From Nephromyces sp. MM_2019 (Eukaryota; Apicomplexa; Aconoidasida; Nephromycida): a stretch of 40,608 nt of DNA. Below are positions 24,301 to 37,389 of the stretch, piece by piece (the first letter of the stretch is position 1; every line of letters starts with the position of its first letter). The position numbers and the translations under genes are program-made. The stretch is from positions 1 through 40,608 of the forward strand of contig JADHZB010001226.1 in NCBI GenBank assembly GCA_015657535.1, given 5' to 3'. The notes under the pieces were generated by a model. It was not told the origin of the DNA and ran no database searches. It saw only the letters and a list, made by a program, of their open reading frames with translations.

Positions 24301-25941
24301 CCTATGATGACAGACTTTTTATCGAGATTATAGATGTATATTATTATCTATCACACACAAATTTGTAAATATTTTTACCAACATTCTTTAAAATGTACTT
24401 CATATAGGGATATGAGACTTACCGTGCACATACACCAAGTTACGATGGATATAATGGTAACAGAAATCTTATATGAGAACCTACTTATTTAAGGATCACT
24501 AATATAGCTATTAAGACAATACTACATATTCTCAAAACATGAGCTCTATACTCTTAACAACTATAATGCACTATTATATAGAATTATACACGCTCATATC
24601 CTAAAAATGATCTTCTCATAATCTATAAATGTTCTAAATATAAAGAATTATCCATATCTACATCCATTTCACTTGAATACAATCAAATTATTACTCTTAT
24701 TTCATAATTTGTTCACAGATCGATACATGGGATATGATGGACACCCACCTGACTACTCTAACCCACCAGCAGGTGTTTATGACGCACCACAAAATCCACA
24801 ATATCCACCTATGGACTATTCGGCCCCACCAAATGAATATTATGGTTACACACAATCAAATTATCAACAAGGTTATGGTATGATGAATAATATGGGTTAC
24901 TATGATTCTACTAGCAACTACCCACCACATATGGGTAAGTCTAATATGAATTATATACTTTATAAAAAGTCCATACACACATCACTTCTTACTTATCCTA
25001 GATATATTATTTACACACCTTTCTAACCTAGGATACTCTAAATTTATGCTCACTACTCTATATATCACATTGAATAGTTTCACCATATATAAATTCATAT
25101 ACTTACACCCAATATACCCTTCCTTTGATTAGTTACATATTTTTGAGATTTATAATTTATCTTGATAATAAAATAATTTTAGGTGATCCGAGGGCTAACT
25201 ACAATAACGACTACTCAAACGCTGGATATGATTATAGAGGAGATTATAACTCAGTACCACCAGCACAAGGACATGGTGGTGAGGACTATGGCTATGATAA
25301 TACAAGGGCTTATCGTCACACACAACCTGGTTATGACTCTTCTTATTACAATGAAGGTGCAGGTTACCAACCTCCTGGTTTGTTGATTGCTCAAACTTTT
25401 GATTTACCTTCATATCTTAGACTAATAATACTACACTTTATAATATGAAACACTTGAACACACTCAGACATTCACAACATACCTTTATACACCTATAACA
25501 TCTTTATACACCTATAACATCCTTATAACACCATCCACACATTCATAAATACACTCACAATAATAATATCTTATGAAAACATATCTCTTACAGTTAATAA
25601 TTATCCCCCCAAGACACAACCAAACTCTGCTGAGAAACTATCTAGCACATCTGCTGGGTGAGTGACAAAAATTATTTAATAATATTTACATTATTTATAC
25701 CTTAGACAATTTTCAATTAATTTTAAATGATTGTAATTACACTGAATTATTTATTTTTATATAAATTCAAATCTTCAATTCAAATTGATGCTTTAACATT
25801 TGATTATCATTTATAAATTAAAAATTAATTTTTTGAAGCATTTTTAACCCCAATTTTTCCCTTTTTCTTTTTAATTTGTAAAAATTTTTCAGTAATTCTC
25901 ACCCATCAAACACCAGCTACAACCAATATGGCAGATATTGA
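21365..25941 (+). CDS. BMT5-like rRNA methyltransferase domain fused to a prion-like Tyr-rich tail
   Basis: Ten exons: ATG at 21365-21367, then 21545-21769, 22022-22333, 22469-23610, 23953-24172, 24408-24456, 24719-24934, 25183-25377, 25594-25657 and 25893-25941 (TGA), giving 824 residues. The N-terminus, KILLLGDENFTYISGF...FDKMVYILPG, matches the DUF2431/BMT5-like fold of 25S rRNA uridine-N3 methyltransferases (motif GDGNFSFS, then FDxxxxNFP). The fold ends near residue 280 after FHFKLWG. A basic KKKRK cluster (about residues 210-215) may be a nuclear signal. Residues about 310-540 are Pro/His/Gln-rich, and about 575-824 are rich in Tyr, Gly, Asn, Pro and Ser, like FET-family prion-like domains. 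Alternatively translation may start at the ATG at 21452 without the first intron, adding about 31 N-terminal residues. Nucleolar 28S rRNA modification is inferred. The splice joins are strong; the first exon is weak. Confidence 0.85.
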
Positions 25942-28900
25942 CAAGAATGATCTTTTCTCACCTTTTCATCAACATAAACTTCTTCATAACTCGTGTTTAC
26001 ATACAGTTTTAATTGTATCAGCCATTACAACATAATATTAAACTGACTTCATCGTGTTTTCGATAACCTACAGTTTTTATACAATTTTCTTTGATTAACT
26101 TGCTTCCCCTTTACACAATTTCAAATACTTAGTGCATCGCACGTACACATTCTTTGATCATCAGCAATTCATACTCTTTGAGAAAAGTTTGTACCTACCA
26201 CATTTCATTCAAATTGGAATTATGGCATTTGTAAATAATTAAATGATTAAGGCCTAATACAACAAACTTTATAATTTTTTCATCAAGGAATTACCTGCCA
26301 GAAAAATAATCTCAATTCTGCAATTCATCTGGTTATATAAAGTAATAAGAAAAATCAGCACTAACATTAATCTTGTATTGATATATCAACCCTACTCACC
26401 CTATATTTCTTATCAAGCACATCGCCTTCATCTTGTTATTACATATTCACACTTGAATTCTCATACCACCCCCTTTATTGTTATATCTACACCTACTTCC
26501 ACATATTACACTCATTAACACCCTTGAGCTATAAGATTTGATTACTATTGAATATTACGTTCGAGCGTATACATAAATGCATTTAAATTCCTTACAAATC
26601 CCCATTCATCAATCCCAAAATATAAGTAGAGCATAATATTAGAAGATATATATATTACAAGATAAGCCTAATACATAGCTCTATTTTCCTATAATAAGAG
26701 TATATATACACTAAACACTTTATTTAACAAAAGCCCTTACCACCATATACCTTTGAGATAAATAATTGATATAATTGTTTTCGCTGCACATGATTCAAGT
26801 TTTTAATATCACATACAAATAGCTTTAATGTATTTACCCCAAATATGAACAAAGCAACAAGTGACCACCTTTCCTACACTTCAAACTCACAATCATGCCT
26901 CATTATAATCTATGGGCCATTCAAATCCATACCCAAGCCAATAATCATATATATATATGTATATATTTTTCTATATTCAATCACAATATACTCGTTGAGT
27001 TATATATTTGAGATCATGCCTATCACATAAGACCTAATATAATTATACACACATTAATTTCCTAAGGCAACAATACTAGAGTAATCACTACTCACATAAT
27101 TTACCTAACATAACGTAATAAATACACGTCAACAAAATTTCACACACCATTAAAACATATATGGCACTTATTATAATCCATTTAGACATCAATAACACAA
27201 AATCCAAATCTCACTACAAGATATGAAAGATGAAAAATATTACACCCATCTATTAATCCATATCTTAGCTCCAAACAAATCCAATGTACACAATTATAAA
27301 CATTACACATTTTTAACATATTTTTAGTTTAATTTTATCCAAAATATAACCTACTGATCATGTTAAATATTAAACACTATTTTTACATACATATTTCGTT
27401 TTCCCAAACAAAATTTATTTTTCAAAGTCTCTTTAATACATTGAAAATGTGTGATCATAACTATTAGGTCTTATTAATCATGAAAATAAATTTTTACATT
27501 AAGATTTTCAATCTATAGATTCTTTTAATTATAAAATATATTTTTATTCATATAATTATTTTCAAAGATTGTAATATTATTATTACTAATCAAACTACTC
27601 AGTATGTGTGTGATTGCGATTATAGTGCTCACTGTGTATGAGTAACTTTTATTCTCTGATTGGAATTCTTGATTCAATCTAGTGGCCAATAAAAACTTTT
27701 GAATTTTAGAGCTCAACAGACTCTGTTGGGGGAAATTATTTTTGGTAAAAAAATGTGATTTTACCTTTCCTCTATACTACCCCCTGGCCATATCAACCTA
27801 ATTCTTTGTTCAATTGTTTTTCCTTTTGATATTAATTTGGATTATTTTTTGTTTGTAAGATTTTTATTGCAAGATATTGTTGAGAGCTCGTTCCTATGAC
27901 TTGGGAATATGTAAAAAGACAAAAAGAATAAACAAAAACCCAACGATCATTTTCAGATAATCATAGTTATTTTTACTTATGTATATTAACAAAGTTTGTG
28001 GTGTTAAAAGATATATGTGAAAATGAATTATATACTTTTAAAAGTAAAACCAAGCATATAGTGTATATCTATTTCTCATTAACTTTTATTTCATTATCCT
28101 ACATAATTTTACATATAGAAAATTTTTAATGGAGCAATTTGAATGTTTTATTTCCATTTTATTTACTATTCAAGTATCTTGTATTTTATATGTTTATATA
28201 TTTCTATATATATAATTGAGGTGTTAGTATAAATTATATAATTATTTTACAAATAAGATTTGGAAACTTCTAATTTTGCATATAAATAATAAAAACCAAC
28301 CATGTTTGAATCTTTTGACCTATTTAATTTAAAAGATTGAAAAGAAATTATTAAATTGACCAATACTTTAATAACAAAACAAAATTTTAAACATACTGAA
28401 GAAAATGAATGATTTCTTATTTTATTCTAATCATAAAGATTATGATTTATTTTACTTATACCTATATTATATTATACATTTTAAATTAAATGTCATAAAT
28501 ATTTTTGTATTTTTTTTTACATTTTTCAGGGATGAGATCAATTAAAAAAAATTAACTAAAATTTTCAACATCATATGTTTTACATAACAGGATGATTAAG
28601 ATTTAATTGTCTTGCTTACTTTTATTTATTTGCATATATTCAAATGAATCTATATCTTACAGCACTGGTTGTTTTTGTTATATGTAATTTTCAATAATTT
28701 GAGTTTGTTAAGAAAGTAAGTAACTTGAATTTACCTTATTATATATACAGGGAAATATAGTTAGTAAGATTTGTATTTTTTTTTTTTAATTTTGTTAAAC
28801 ATGTACGTAAAACATTTTTTCCACTTTTTTCAATTTCAAAGGCTTCTCAGACATTAGGAAATGAAGTTTCCTAGGGAATAACAAACTTGAGAAGAAAAAC

Positions 28901-29941
28901 AAAAACTAGAAACACATTATGATATCATGTGGAAAATGAGACATAATAACACTTAATCAAATAAGCCTGAGTTGATATATCTTAGAAATATTTAAATAAA
29001 ATCTTATCTTAAGGTAAAACTAATTATTTATTTTTGATACATTATAAATCTCGTAGCTAGAAATTTAGAAATAAATTATCATCACTATCTACCCCCCAAA
29101 TCTTATTAATGAATATACAGATTTCATTTTTTTCAGTGAGAAATTGGCCCACTTTTTAAGAATTTTACTTATCTTCATTTTAGGACTTAAAACTCTGAAT
29201 TAATTTATTATCGGATTTATACAACTTTTAATTGTTCATGATAATTTGGATACATATTATTGATTTGAGATGTTTATTTGGAATTTGTCAAAAATTAAAT
29301 TAATACATTTATTTTAATTTTTTACTTTTAATGCTCAACCCTGAAATAATTTGAAACAGAAAAAGTTCCTATTTTCAATACTCACATCATATTAGTTTGG
29401 AACAGAAAACAACAAAATAAAATCATTTTGAACTTATTAATTTATTTTTTTACTATAGATAAAATCTTTGTACATTAATATATTTAGCTGTATAATAATA
29501 ATTTTTATACTTTTCAATCAAAACATTTCAATAACATTTTTTAACATAGGTAGTAAGTGGATATATATAACCCAAAAAAATTAAAATTTCTTACTTAACG
29601 ATTAACAATATATTATCTTAAAATTATAATATAGTAGTAATAAATATTACTAAATTTATATATAACCTTCTACTTGAAATCCTTATAGAAAATATTTACT
29701 ATAAATCATTTTTGATGCACATTTTGAAATCTCACTTTCTGTTCAATGATAGTTTATAAATTTTGTCAATATCTTTATATAATTTATTTTAAGTAAATTT
29801 ATACTTTAATAGGTTGTAGAAGTTATGTTTTTTTGAAATTAAAATTTATTTAACAAATTTTAAAAATAATAATCCTAATATTGTTTCTAAAATGCTTGAT
29901 GTTCTTTAAAAATTAGACATATCTCTTAAGGGTGTTTAGTG
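25942..29941. other. Long AT-rich convergent spacer
   Basis: Four kilobases separate the 3' ends of the BMT5-like gene and the disordered-protein gene. To about 27430 the plus strand is A/C-biased and continues the texture of the upstream gene. After about 27600 the bias reverses and the sequence becomes extremely AT-rich (28000-29900). I see no convincing protein gene. The only island of higher GC and structure is at 27590-27770. Short reading frames at 26845-27030 and elsewhere look random. Confidence 0.55.
27590..27770 (+). ncRNA. Candidate structured small RNA with Sm-like site
   Basis: Inside the AT-rich spacer several perfect or near-perfect inverted repeats cluster in 180 bp: TACTCA/TGAGTA (27596/27639), GATTGGAAT/ATTCAATC with loop TCTTG (27658-27679), CAACAGACTCTGTTG (27714-27728), and GGTAAAA/TTTTACC (27744-27765). 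The sequence ATTTTTGG (27738-27745), between the last two hairpins, resembles an snRNA Sm site, and its position before a 3' hairpin is typical of U-snRNAs. I could not match it to U1, U2, U4, U5 or U6. Alternatively the minus strand holds a 63-codon open frame here that could be an exon. Low confidence. Confidence 0.27.
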
Positions 29942-32900
29942 TTATTTAATCCTTGGCGAGGCCAACTTCTTTAATTGATTAATTGGAGAATTTGAAGGTG
30001 TATTCTTTTTGGCATGTGTTGTTAATCTATAAGGAGTATTGTTAGCTCGAGGTGAAGGAGATCTTTTGGGTCTATAAACTTCCTTTTCTCTTGTAGGTGT
30101 AACAGCTTTCTTAGGTGTTTTGTGTGTAAGATCATTCTGGATTTTCTGTGTGATATCTTTGGGTGGTGTTATTGGTATAATGTCTTTTTGGGGTGTTTTG
30201 GGTGTTATATCTTTTTGAGGTGTTTTATGTGTGGTGTCGCTATGTAAAGATTTAGGTGAAGCACCTCTCTGAAGTCTTTTTGGTGTTATATCTGTCTGTG
30301 GTGTTTTGGATGTAACATTTTTTTGTGATGTTTTGGGTGTATTGACTCTTTTTGGTGTGATTGCATATTCGGAAATTTTATTTTGTGTAGAAGTTGATTC
30401 TGTATCAGTATCAGAACCAGAAAGGAAAGATAATTCATCTATTTTATTCTGCTGATTTGCACTGGAGTTTTCATTATTTTTCTTTTTGGCTATTCTTTCA
30501 GAAAGACTTTCTCCCGCCAGGCGTAAATATGGTGAAGGAAAATCAGAGAAATCTTTCTGAAAAATTCAAATTAATTGGTTTGTGATATTAATAAAAAGAA
30601 GCTATAGAATCAGTATAATTAGCATATAGCTTTATGTTTATGCATTTAACAGTAGTTATTTATAAGTTTAAATATTATTACAGAAATTAGATTATTAACA
30701 TATTTAAATAATTGTGGAAATAATTATAAATGTTGATACAAGCATAGAAATGTTAGCTTTGTGTAATAATAATCTTTATCTACTTACTTTTACATGAAAC
30801 ATAGCTTAATTTTTGTAAAATTTTCGATTCTATTTTATTTTAATAGTATAATTGCACGTGTGATATATATAAATTTCTCTTACTTTGGCTAATTCCCTTG
30901 TAATTCGACGTTTTTTAGAGTCTAATTTTGTTTGATTAATTTTATCAGATGATAAATCCTTGGAGGCTTTGGTAGGGGTTAAATGGGTAGGTCGTTTTGT
31001 TTTACTTTGCATATCATGTGTTGGTGAAATCAAATGTTTTTTTGAGCATTTTACAACAATATTAACCTTACTAGGGATTGTATCATCAATGTGAGTATCG
31101 TCATTATCCTTAGCATCTAAATTTTTATTCAATTTATTTAGATCATGTGGAGATGAACGGTTAACATCATCTAATTTACTTGTGATTATAGTTGTATCAG
31201 TTTTATCAGCTCCTAACTTGGATATATTGCTTGTTGGTTGCTCTTGGGATGTAGTTTGTTTGTTAAAGCGATTTTCTGAGCACATCTTGATCTGAGAAGT
31301 AAGAGGGCTATTTAAAAGGTTTACTGGGGAGCTTGGGAGCGGTGATAATGGTAGAGGTGATAGTAATGAAGGTGAAATCTCAAAACCCTCATCATTAAAT
31401 AGTGTTGGGATTATATGTGGCGATAAGTCTAATTCAACTGAATCAGACGCTAATAAATTTTCGAATGAATCAGTTGATAATTTTGAAATAGTTTTGGCTT
31501 CAATCTTATCCTCCAATTTGAGTGGTTCAAATTCCCCTTCGGAAAAATTTCTATTTCCAAAACTTTCCTTGCCTAAAGTGTTTATGGTTTCCTTATTTAA
31601 TTGATCAATTTCATCGAGCTCAAGGTTTGATTGTTGATTATGGATTTTTGGTGTGTGCTTAGCAATATTATTCGAATTTTCATCCATGATAGATTTGGAA
31701 GTAGAATTATTGATTTCAATATTATCTTTATTCAAGCATCCTGAAGAATTTTCTATTCCTTGATCAAAATGATCTGAAATTTCTTCATTCCGAACTTTTT
31801 TCTCTTGGTGTTTGATTGACAAGCTTACTTCAAAGCTAGCTTCTTCCTTGCTATTTAGATCTGGTTTATGTTCAAAAAATTCATCGTTAGATACTCGATA
31901 TGATGTAATAGTCTTCATTGTAGGATTATCTTCTTTAATCCCATAAATTGTGTTGGTAGGAGTAAATAGGGGTGATGGTGGTGTAAATTGAAAATCCATA
32001 GGTGAAGAAAGTAAGTTGTCAACACTATTTTTTTTCGATATAACATTATCATCAAACAAATTTATTTTGGTATTGTTATTATCTTTAGATATATCATCTA
32101 ATTGGCTAATGTCAAAGAAGAGATTAGATTTCTTCCTTTGATAATTCCTTTGGCTTTTACATCTAGATTTAGTCACATGGGATCTTTCAAAAAGTTGTGG
32201 CTTAGTTCCAGTAGGTGTTTTATATTCACCTTCACCTTCTTCGAATAATGCTTGGTGGGATGTTTGTGTTTGAGGGGAGTTGTTATCCAAGTTTCCATTT
32301 GTGGTAACGTGTAATGATTGCATCTTTTTTCTAAATGGTCGTTTGCGCTTGCTTATACGACTTCTATTTGGAGTTTTAGGTCTTTGAGTGCCAAAACGAT
32401 TAACCCATTCTTCTTGGTTAGGTGTATCACCAATCCACACAATTGGTGATATTTCATTAGAAGAGTATTCTGGCTCTATCATAGGTGAAATTTCAGGTTT
32501 TACATCTTGTTTCTTATCATCCAAACAAAATTTTGTAGTCTGATTAAAAGGTTGTTTATCTGTCACTATATTATCAAACTCTTCATCTGTAGAGTAGGTA
32601 TTAATAGTTTTTAACGTGGATGGTTGAAATTTTGATGCATTTCTATCAATATTTGTTCTGTCTATATTGTTTTCTATACTGGGTTGACTGTTATTATTTT
32701 GATCTAATGGTGATGTTTCTCTATTTTTTATCTTATTGCGAGTATTTATTGAATTCGTAGCAGGGGGTGTATGATATTGTGGGGAGCTTGATATAGATTC
32801 TATTTCCTGTGAAGGTATACTTGGGACTGAATCAAGTGTATTTTGAGAACTACTTATATGTATTTGATGTTGATCTATAGATGCTTGTGTCCTTGGATTT

Positions 32901-34848
32901 ATACTTGAATATACAGGATGAACTTGGGAATTTAGTTGGTTGTTGTGGGGTGAGTGGTTATCTTCGGTTGATTTAATCTCTGAAAATGCAGAAACAGACT
33001 GATTTTTAAGATTTTACATATTCTTGGAGTAGATATGCTTTTAGGGTTATATAAACTATAAAACTAATTTAGATATACTTTATAATTCCTCATATTCATA
33101 TAGTATATAAAATAGTTTAGACTTGTTAGTTTTAAAGTATCTGAAGGATTTACCTTGTGAGTGTATTGGTATTGAGATAGGTGAATTTTCCCATTCGTCA
33201 TTCAAAAATGTGTTGAAAGTTTTAGCAATTGGTGTATCCAATAGATCGGATCCATAGAGTGATGGGGAAATAGCAAATTCGACTGATACATTAGGTTGAG
33301 ACATGGTCTTAACTGAATTAAAAGAAAATTAAATTAATATCGTCATTAAATTGATTAAGAAATATGTTGAATGATATTTTGAGAGTTGTGGTTTGTGTAA
33401 AATCACATTATATGAATTTAAGAAAGTTGTGAAAAATATATTGATTATAGATAATTAGGAAGAATATCTATTTGGAAAAAATGTAAATATTATGTAAGCT
33501 AGTGGATTGATTTAATTAAGTATTCCTTACAGATAGTTGAGGTGCCATCTAATTTATGGTAGACAAAGGGAACAGGGCTTAAATTGGTCTGTGATTCAAG
33601 GGAATTAGTTGAGATAATGCTAAGCCTATTCTCTTTTTCTTGAGGGTGTTGTGGTAAGATGGGTGAGCTGTGTGGGGATGAACTAGTATAGGGAGATGGA
33701 ATTAAGCTTGACCGATAAGATTGGTCAATTGGTGATGGAAAATCTGATATCCAGGAATTTGAAGTATCAGATGATGCGGAGACATCTAATAGACGTGTAG
33801 ATAAAGAAGGTGTGGGTTTTCTTATTAATTCATCAATTTGTTTCTTAGGCTCAAAAGTATCATTTGGTTTTGTTTTAGGGTATATTTGTCTCAATGGTTC
33901 AGAGACACAATCAGCCAATGTATTTGTAGCAAAATTAGGTTCAATTGGTGTTTTGGCAGTGTATTTGTTGCCACTATTAACAGACTCACTTTCTGTGACA
34001 TTGATGATGCTTGTAGGTTTGGGAGCGTTTGATTGTGGATTCCAAGTACCTATTGGTCTGTCTTCATCTTTTTGAGTGCATAATTTCCCATCAGGTTTGA
34101 GATTATTTGGATCCATTGAGTTAGTGTCTTTGGAAGGTGTAAGTGGTGGAGAGAAATCTGTGGGGGGGGAGGGTGATGCTTTTTTGGGCAAATTGTCAAG
34201 TATAACAGGGGTAGGTAAACTGTATGCACTTGAATCTGCATTATCATAGGCTTGTTTGGGCTTGTCATTCTCAATGTTTTCCTTATTTGTTATTCCCGGG
34301 CCTTGATCAGGACACTTTGATTTAGTTAGAGATGTATCATGTAGCTCTTTGTGTGCGTTCAGATTGATAGGTGCATCATGATAGGGATGGTGGTTTATGG
34401 GTTGTTGAATGGCCTGTGTTGTCCCTGTGTTGTCAAAATTTGGTTTTACAATTTCTGTGCATGTTTTTGTCGGAGTTATATCAGTACTTGTTGATGGTTC
34501 TTTTGTGTTTGACGTGTAAATTGTGATTTGATTAATATTTTCTGTCATCATATGGGGATCAATATTGATAGGGGATTTAGTTTCATCATTTAGAAGCGTT
34601 CCAATGATTGGATTATTTTCTTCTTCATGGTTATGCAAGTCGACGTTTGAAGATTTGTTGTGCTGTTGATTGATGTCTTTCCCCGCTTCAGTGTTGTTGT
34701 TGTCTGAAAAAGATTTTTCTAATAACAATGCCTCTAAGTTGTTGAATAATGTTATAGTCGATGTAGCGCACGTATATTTAAAGGTATCAAACTGGTGAGA
34801 AGAGGTGTTGTCCGATGAATCTACGGTGGTGTTACCTACTGGAGACAT
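29942..34848 (-). CDS. Large intrinsically disordered Ser/Thr/Pro-rich protein
   Basis: Four exons, 34848-33531, 33312-33154, 32979-30884 and 30556-29942, join in phase to 1395 residues ending in TAA. What look like two separate genes (ATG at 34848 and at 33304) are joined by an in-phase GTAAGG donor and TTCAG acceptor. The protein lacks a signal peptide, membrane segment or folded domain that I recognise. It has many SP/TP sites, a basic cluster near residue 700 (SKRKRPFRKK) suitable as a nuclear signal or AT-hook-like DNA contact, and a Ser/Pro-Leu stretch (SPLPLSPLPSSP). Near the C-terminus a run of imperfect 11-12-residue repeats of type KTPQKDIT and TPKR suggests multiple proline-directed kinase sites. 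A nuclear or cytoskeletal scaffold is a guess. Coding composition is T/G-rich on the plus strand, like the surrounding spacers. ATG 34848 is the first usable start; a small upstream ATG frame of five codons lies about 75 bp before it. Confidence 0.82.
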
Positions 34849-36272
34849 AGTGTCTCTTGAGAGGAGTGTATTCTTTATAGATGTGATGATCCAATTGCAG
34901 ATAGTTAGGGGTTTTCCCCCATGGAAGAGGAGATTTATGTGTCTGACTGTATAAGCTTGGGGTAGGGTTTTGTTACATGATGTTTCCAGGTGTGTAATAA
35001 ACTAGTTAACTGATGGAAGGCTTACATGGAAAAGAGTGTAAATGGAACTGTGGAAAGGGTTGTTGTGCCACGGATGCCTTTGATTGCCAGTAATAAGTAC
35101 AGTATTTAGGCTAAGATGATTTACTTACTGATTTATTTGCTCTAGGAGGTCAGGGGGTAAGCTTTAGTGAGTCTCAACTTGTTAGAAGTTATTTAATACG
35201 CTATAAATCATGGTGTCGGAAACATGTTGTTAAGCTTTTTGTTATACATAAATGAGGAACTTTGTCTCAATTATCTTGAAAAGTTTCATAGGAAATCTTA
35301 ATATGCGTTTACACAGATTGAAGTCTATGTGTATGTTAATGAGTGTAAATAAATTAAAACATTTTCCTAAATCGCGTATTGTTGACAGTGTGTCTTCTCT
35401 CTCTAGTTTGACTAGCTAAAGAGAAAATGTTTTTCGAGCTAACTAGTTAGATTTGGGATATATAAAAATAACAATCATAACACTTATTCATAGAGTGTAT
35501 CTTCATAACATTAATCTATATTATTAAGTTCTCAAATATAAATTATTTCTTAAAAAATGAAAATAAATTTAAGACAAAAAAAGTTTGGAAAAAAATTAAT
35601 TTGGAAGAAAAAATTTTTATATAATACGTATTTCCTAATTATGAAGTTTTAGAAAATTTTAAATTGTTTCACTTAGTGTATATACACTAATAAACAAAAC
35701 AAAATTTTACAAAATAAACTAAGCTCTTGTTTTCCTGACAATAAAATGTAATATCATTTGCACATAGCAATAAAATTTCATTGTGAAGATTGATAGAATG
35801 CTTTAGATTGTTTTAGGACATATATATATGTTAACCAATCATAAATAATATATAAAAAAAGAAAAAAATAGATTTAACAATCACGAATAAATTTGATATT
35901 TTTAATAAAAAATTTAATAAATTGATATTTGAACACCAGGTATTTTATAACTAAAAAATTTACTATTCAATATCGAATTGTAACAGTAGAGTCAGATTTG
36001 TGATTAGATACACATATATTTATGTATATATGCATATAGATGTAATGCTTATAATATTGTTGTATAATAATAAATAGTTCTAACAAGTATTGTTATACAA
36101 AAAGAGTGAGCGTTTTTTGTTTCATTTTTTCAGAATTGTAATCATTCATATTAAACTTTTACATTTCAAGTTTGAATACATTTATCATCATAACAATTGT
36201 CACTATTACTTTACTTCTTCTCTAACATCTAACATTTTATACATAAGAATAAGAATGTAATCAAATTAAAAT
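34849..36272. other. Divergent spacer, promoters expected
   Basis: This region separates the starts of the disordered-protein gene (minus) and the small membrane-protein gene (plus). Its left third is G/T-rich on the plus strand and contains the perfect GGGGTTTTCCCC palindrome at 34908-34919. Its centre is AT-rich, with an imperfect inverted repeat at about 35393-35425 (TTCTCT and TAGT arms). No exon was seen. Confidence 0.55.
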
Positions 36273-37060
36273 ATGAAATGGCCAAATTTTCAACATTCGT
36301 GGAGGAGACTACAACTTCGATTTATTCGCTTTGAAAAGAGGACGGGTATGCTGATTTCAGGTAATTACTTGATACACATATCTAGATCAAATTCATATAC
36401 AAAATGCGTAGGTTATAGATATCTAGCGAGGTGGCAAATACACAAAATTTGTAAAATGGTTTCATCTGACTATATATCACAGCTATATATATCAAACGCA
36501 ATGTGAAAATAACCTACAAATTAATAGATCTGAATTAGAGATAATCATATATATTCTTTATATCCATATGATTTCACTGATATTATACACATATGCTTTA
36601 TAATCAATTATACTTTAAAATAATCTCACAAACACATACATACACACACAACTCTAGTATATACACAAACAAACCCTTAAGTTCACAACCCATCTATACA
36701 CATACACTTTTATATCAATGACACACAAACATGACCTACACATATATAGCCAACACAGATATAACCCTCCCCCTCTTCCCACAAACATAAACTACACACA
36801 TAACGCACATACATAATGCGTGTATATAATTTCGATAATTATGTGTAGGTCTCTCACTGACAGTTTTGATGATGTCGGCTGTTTTATCGGGCACACATTT
36901 ACTTGACCGACAATTTGCACTTCGATATTCTCGTGAACAGTCTATTGGCCAACGTGAACACACACTTGAAGAAGAGCATAAACAGCTATATGAATTTCTT
37001 AGCCAAACTGATGATGTTAATCAACTTAACAATTCTGTAGCAGTTCCCAAAGATTTATAA
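36273..37060 (+). CDS. 94-residue single-pass membrane protein, possibly mitochondrial
   Basis: Two exons, 36273-36360 and 36864-37060, join in phase (G plus TT) to give 94 residues ending in TAA. The N-terminus is very basic and aromatic (WRRLQLRFIRFEKR). A hydrophobic helix of about 18 residues follows (GMLISVLMMSAVLSG), then a charged helical tail (LRYSREQSIGQREHTLEEEH). A basic start, one membrane helix and a charged tail are typical of small subunits or assembly factors of the respiratory chain. The tail weakly recalls the PET117 type of cytochrome oxidase assembly protein, but this is not secure. The gene has a 503-bp intron with many CA tracts, and it converges with the GET2-like gene. 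Confidence 0.72.
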
Positions 37061-37389
37061 TCAATTCTGCTTTTATACACCGATTTATCTTAAATATAGA
37101 GAGCTGAGATTTTTTTATATATGTACACACACACACATATCTTTATGTTGAGTTAATCTACTTACACATGTAATGCCTTAATTAAATTGATTCATTTACA
37201 TATACACAACCCAAATTGTTTTGACATCTGTACACACATTCTTAGCTTATAATGTGTTGATTTATCTATACACACTTCAATTTGAATTGTTACATACGCA
37301 ATTAAATTAAGTAAAATCGAGACTTAATGCTCGTTACACAATTTTTTTGAAACATAAAGCTGCTAATTATTTGATTTGCATTATTCACA

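Noticed and set aside
25183..25413. Met/Ile/Thr-rich plus frame and minus frame over the same interval
   Set aside because: These are shifted or antisense readings of a real 195-nt exon whose correct frame is the Tyr/Gly-rich one.
33080..33304. Separate small gene starting at 33304
   Set aside because: An acceptor just upstream joins it in phase to the 34848-33531 exon, and a donor joins it to the following large exon.
33812..34075. Plus-strand frames of 64 and 87 codons with hydrophobic content
   Set aside because: They are antisense to the long minus-strand exon and show no splice or start support.
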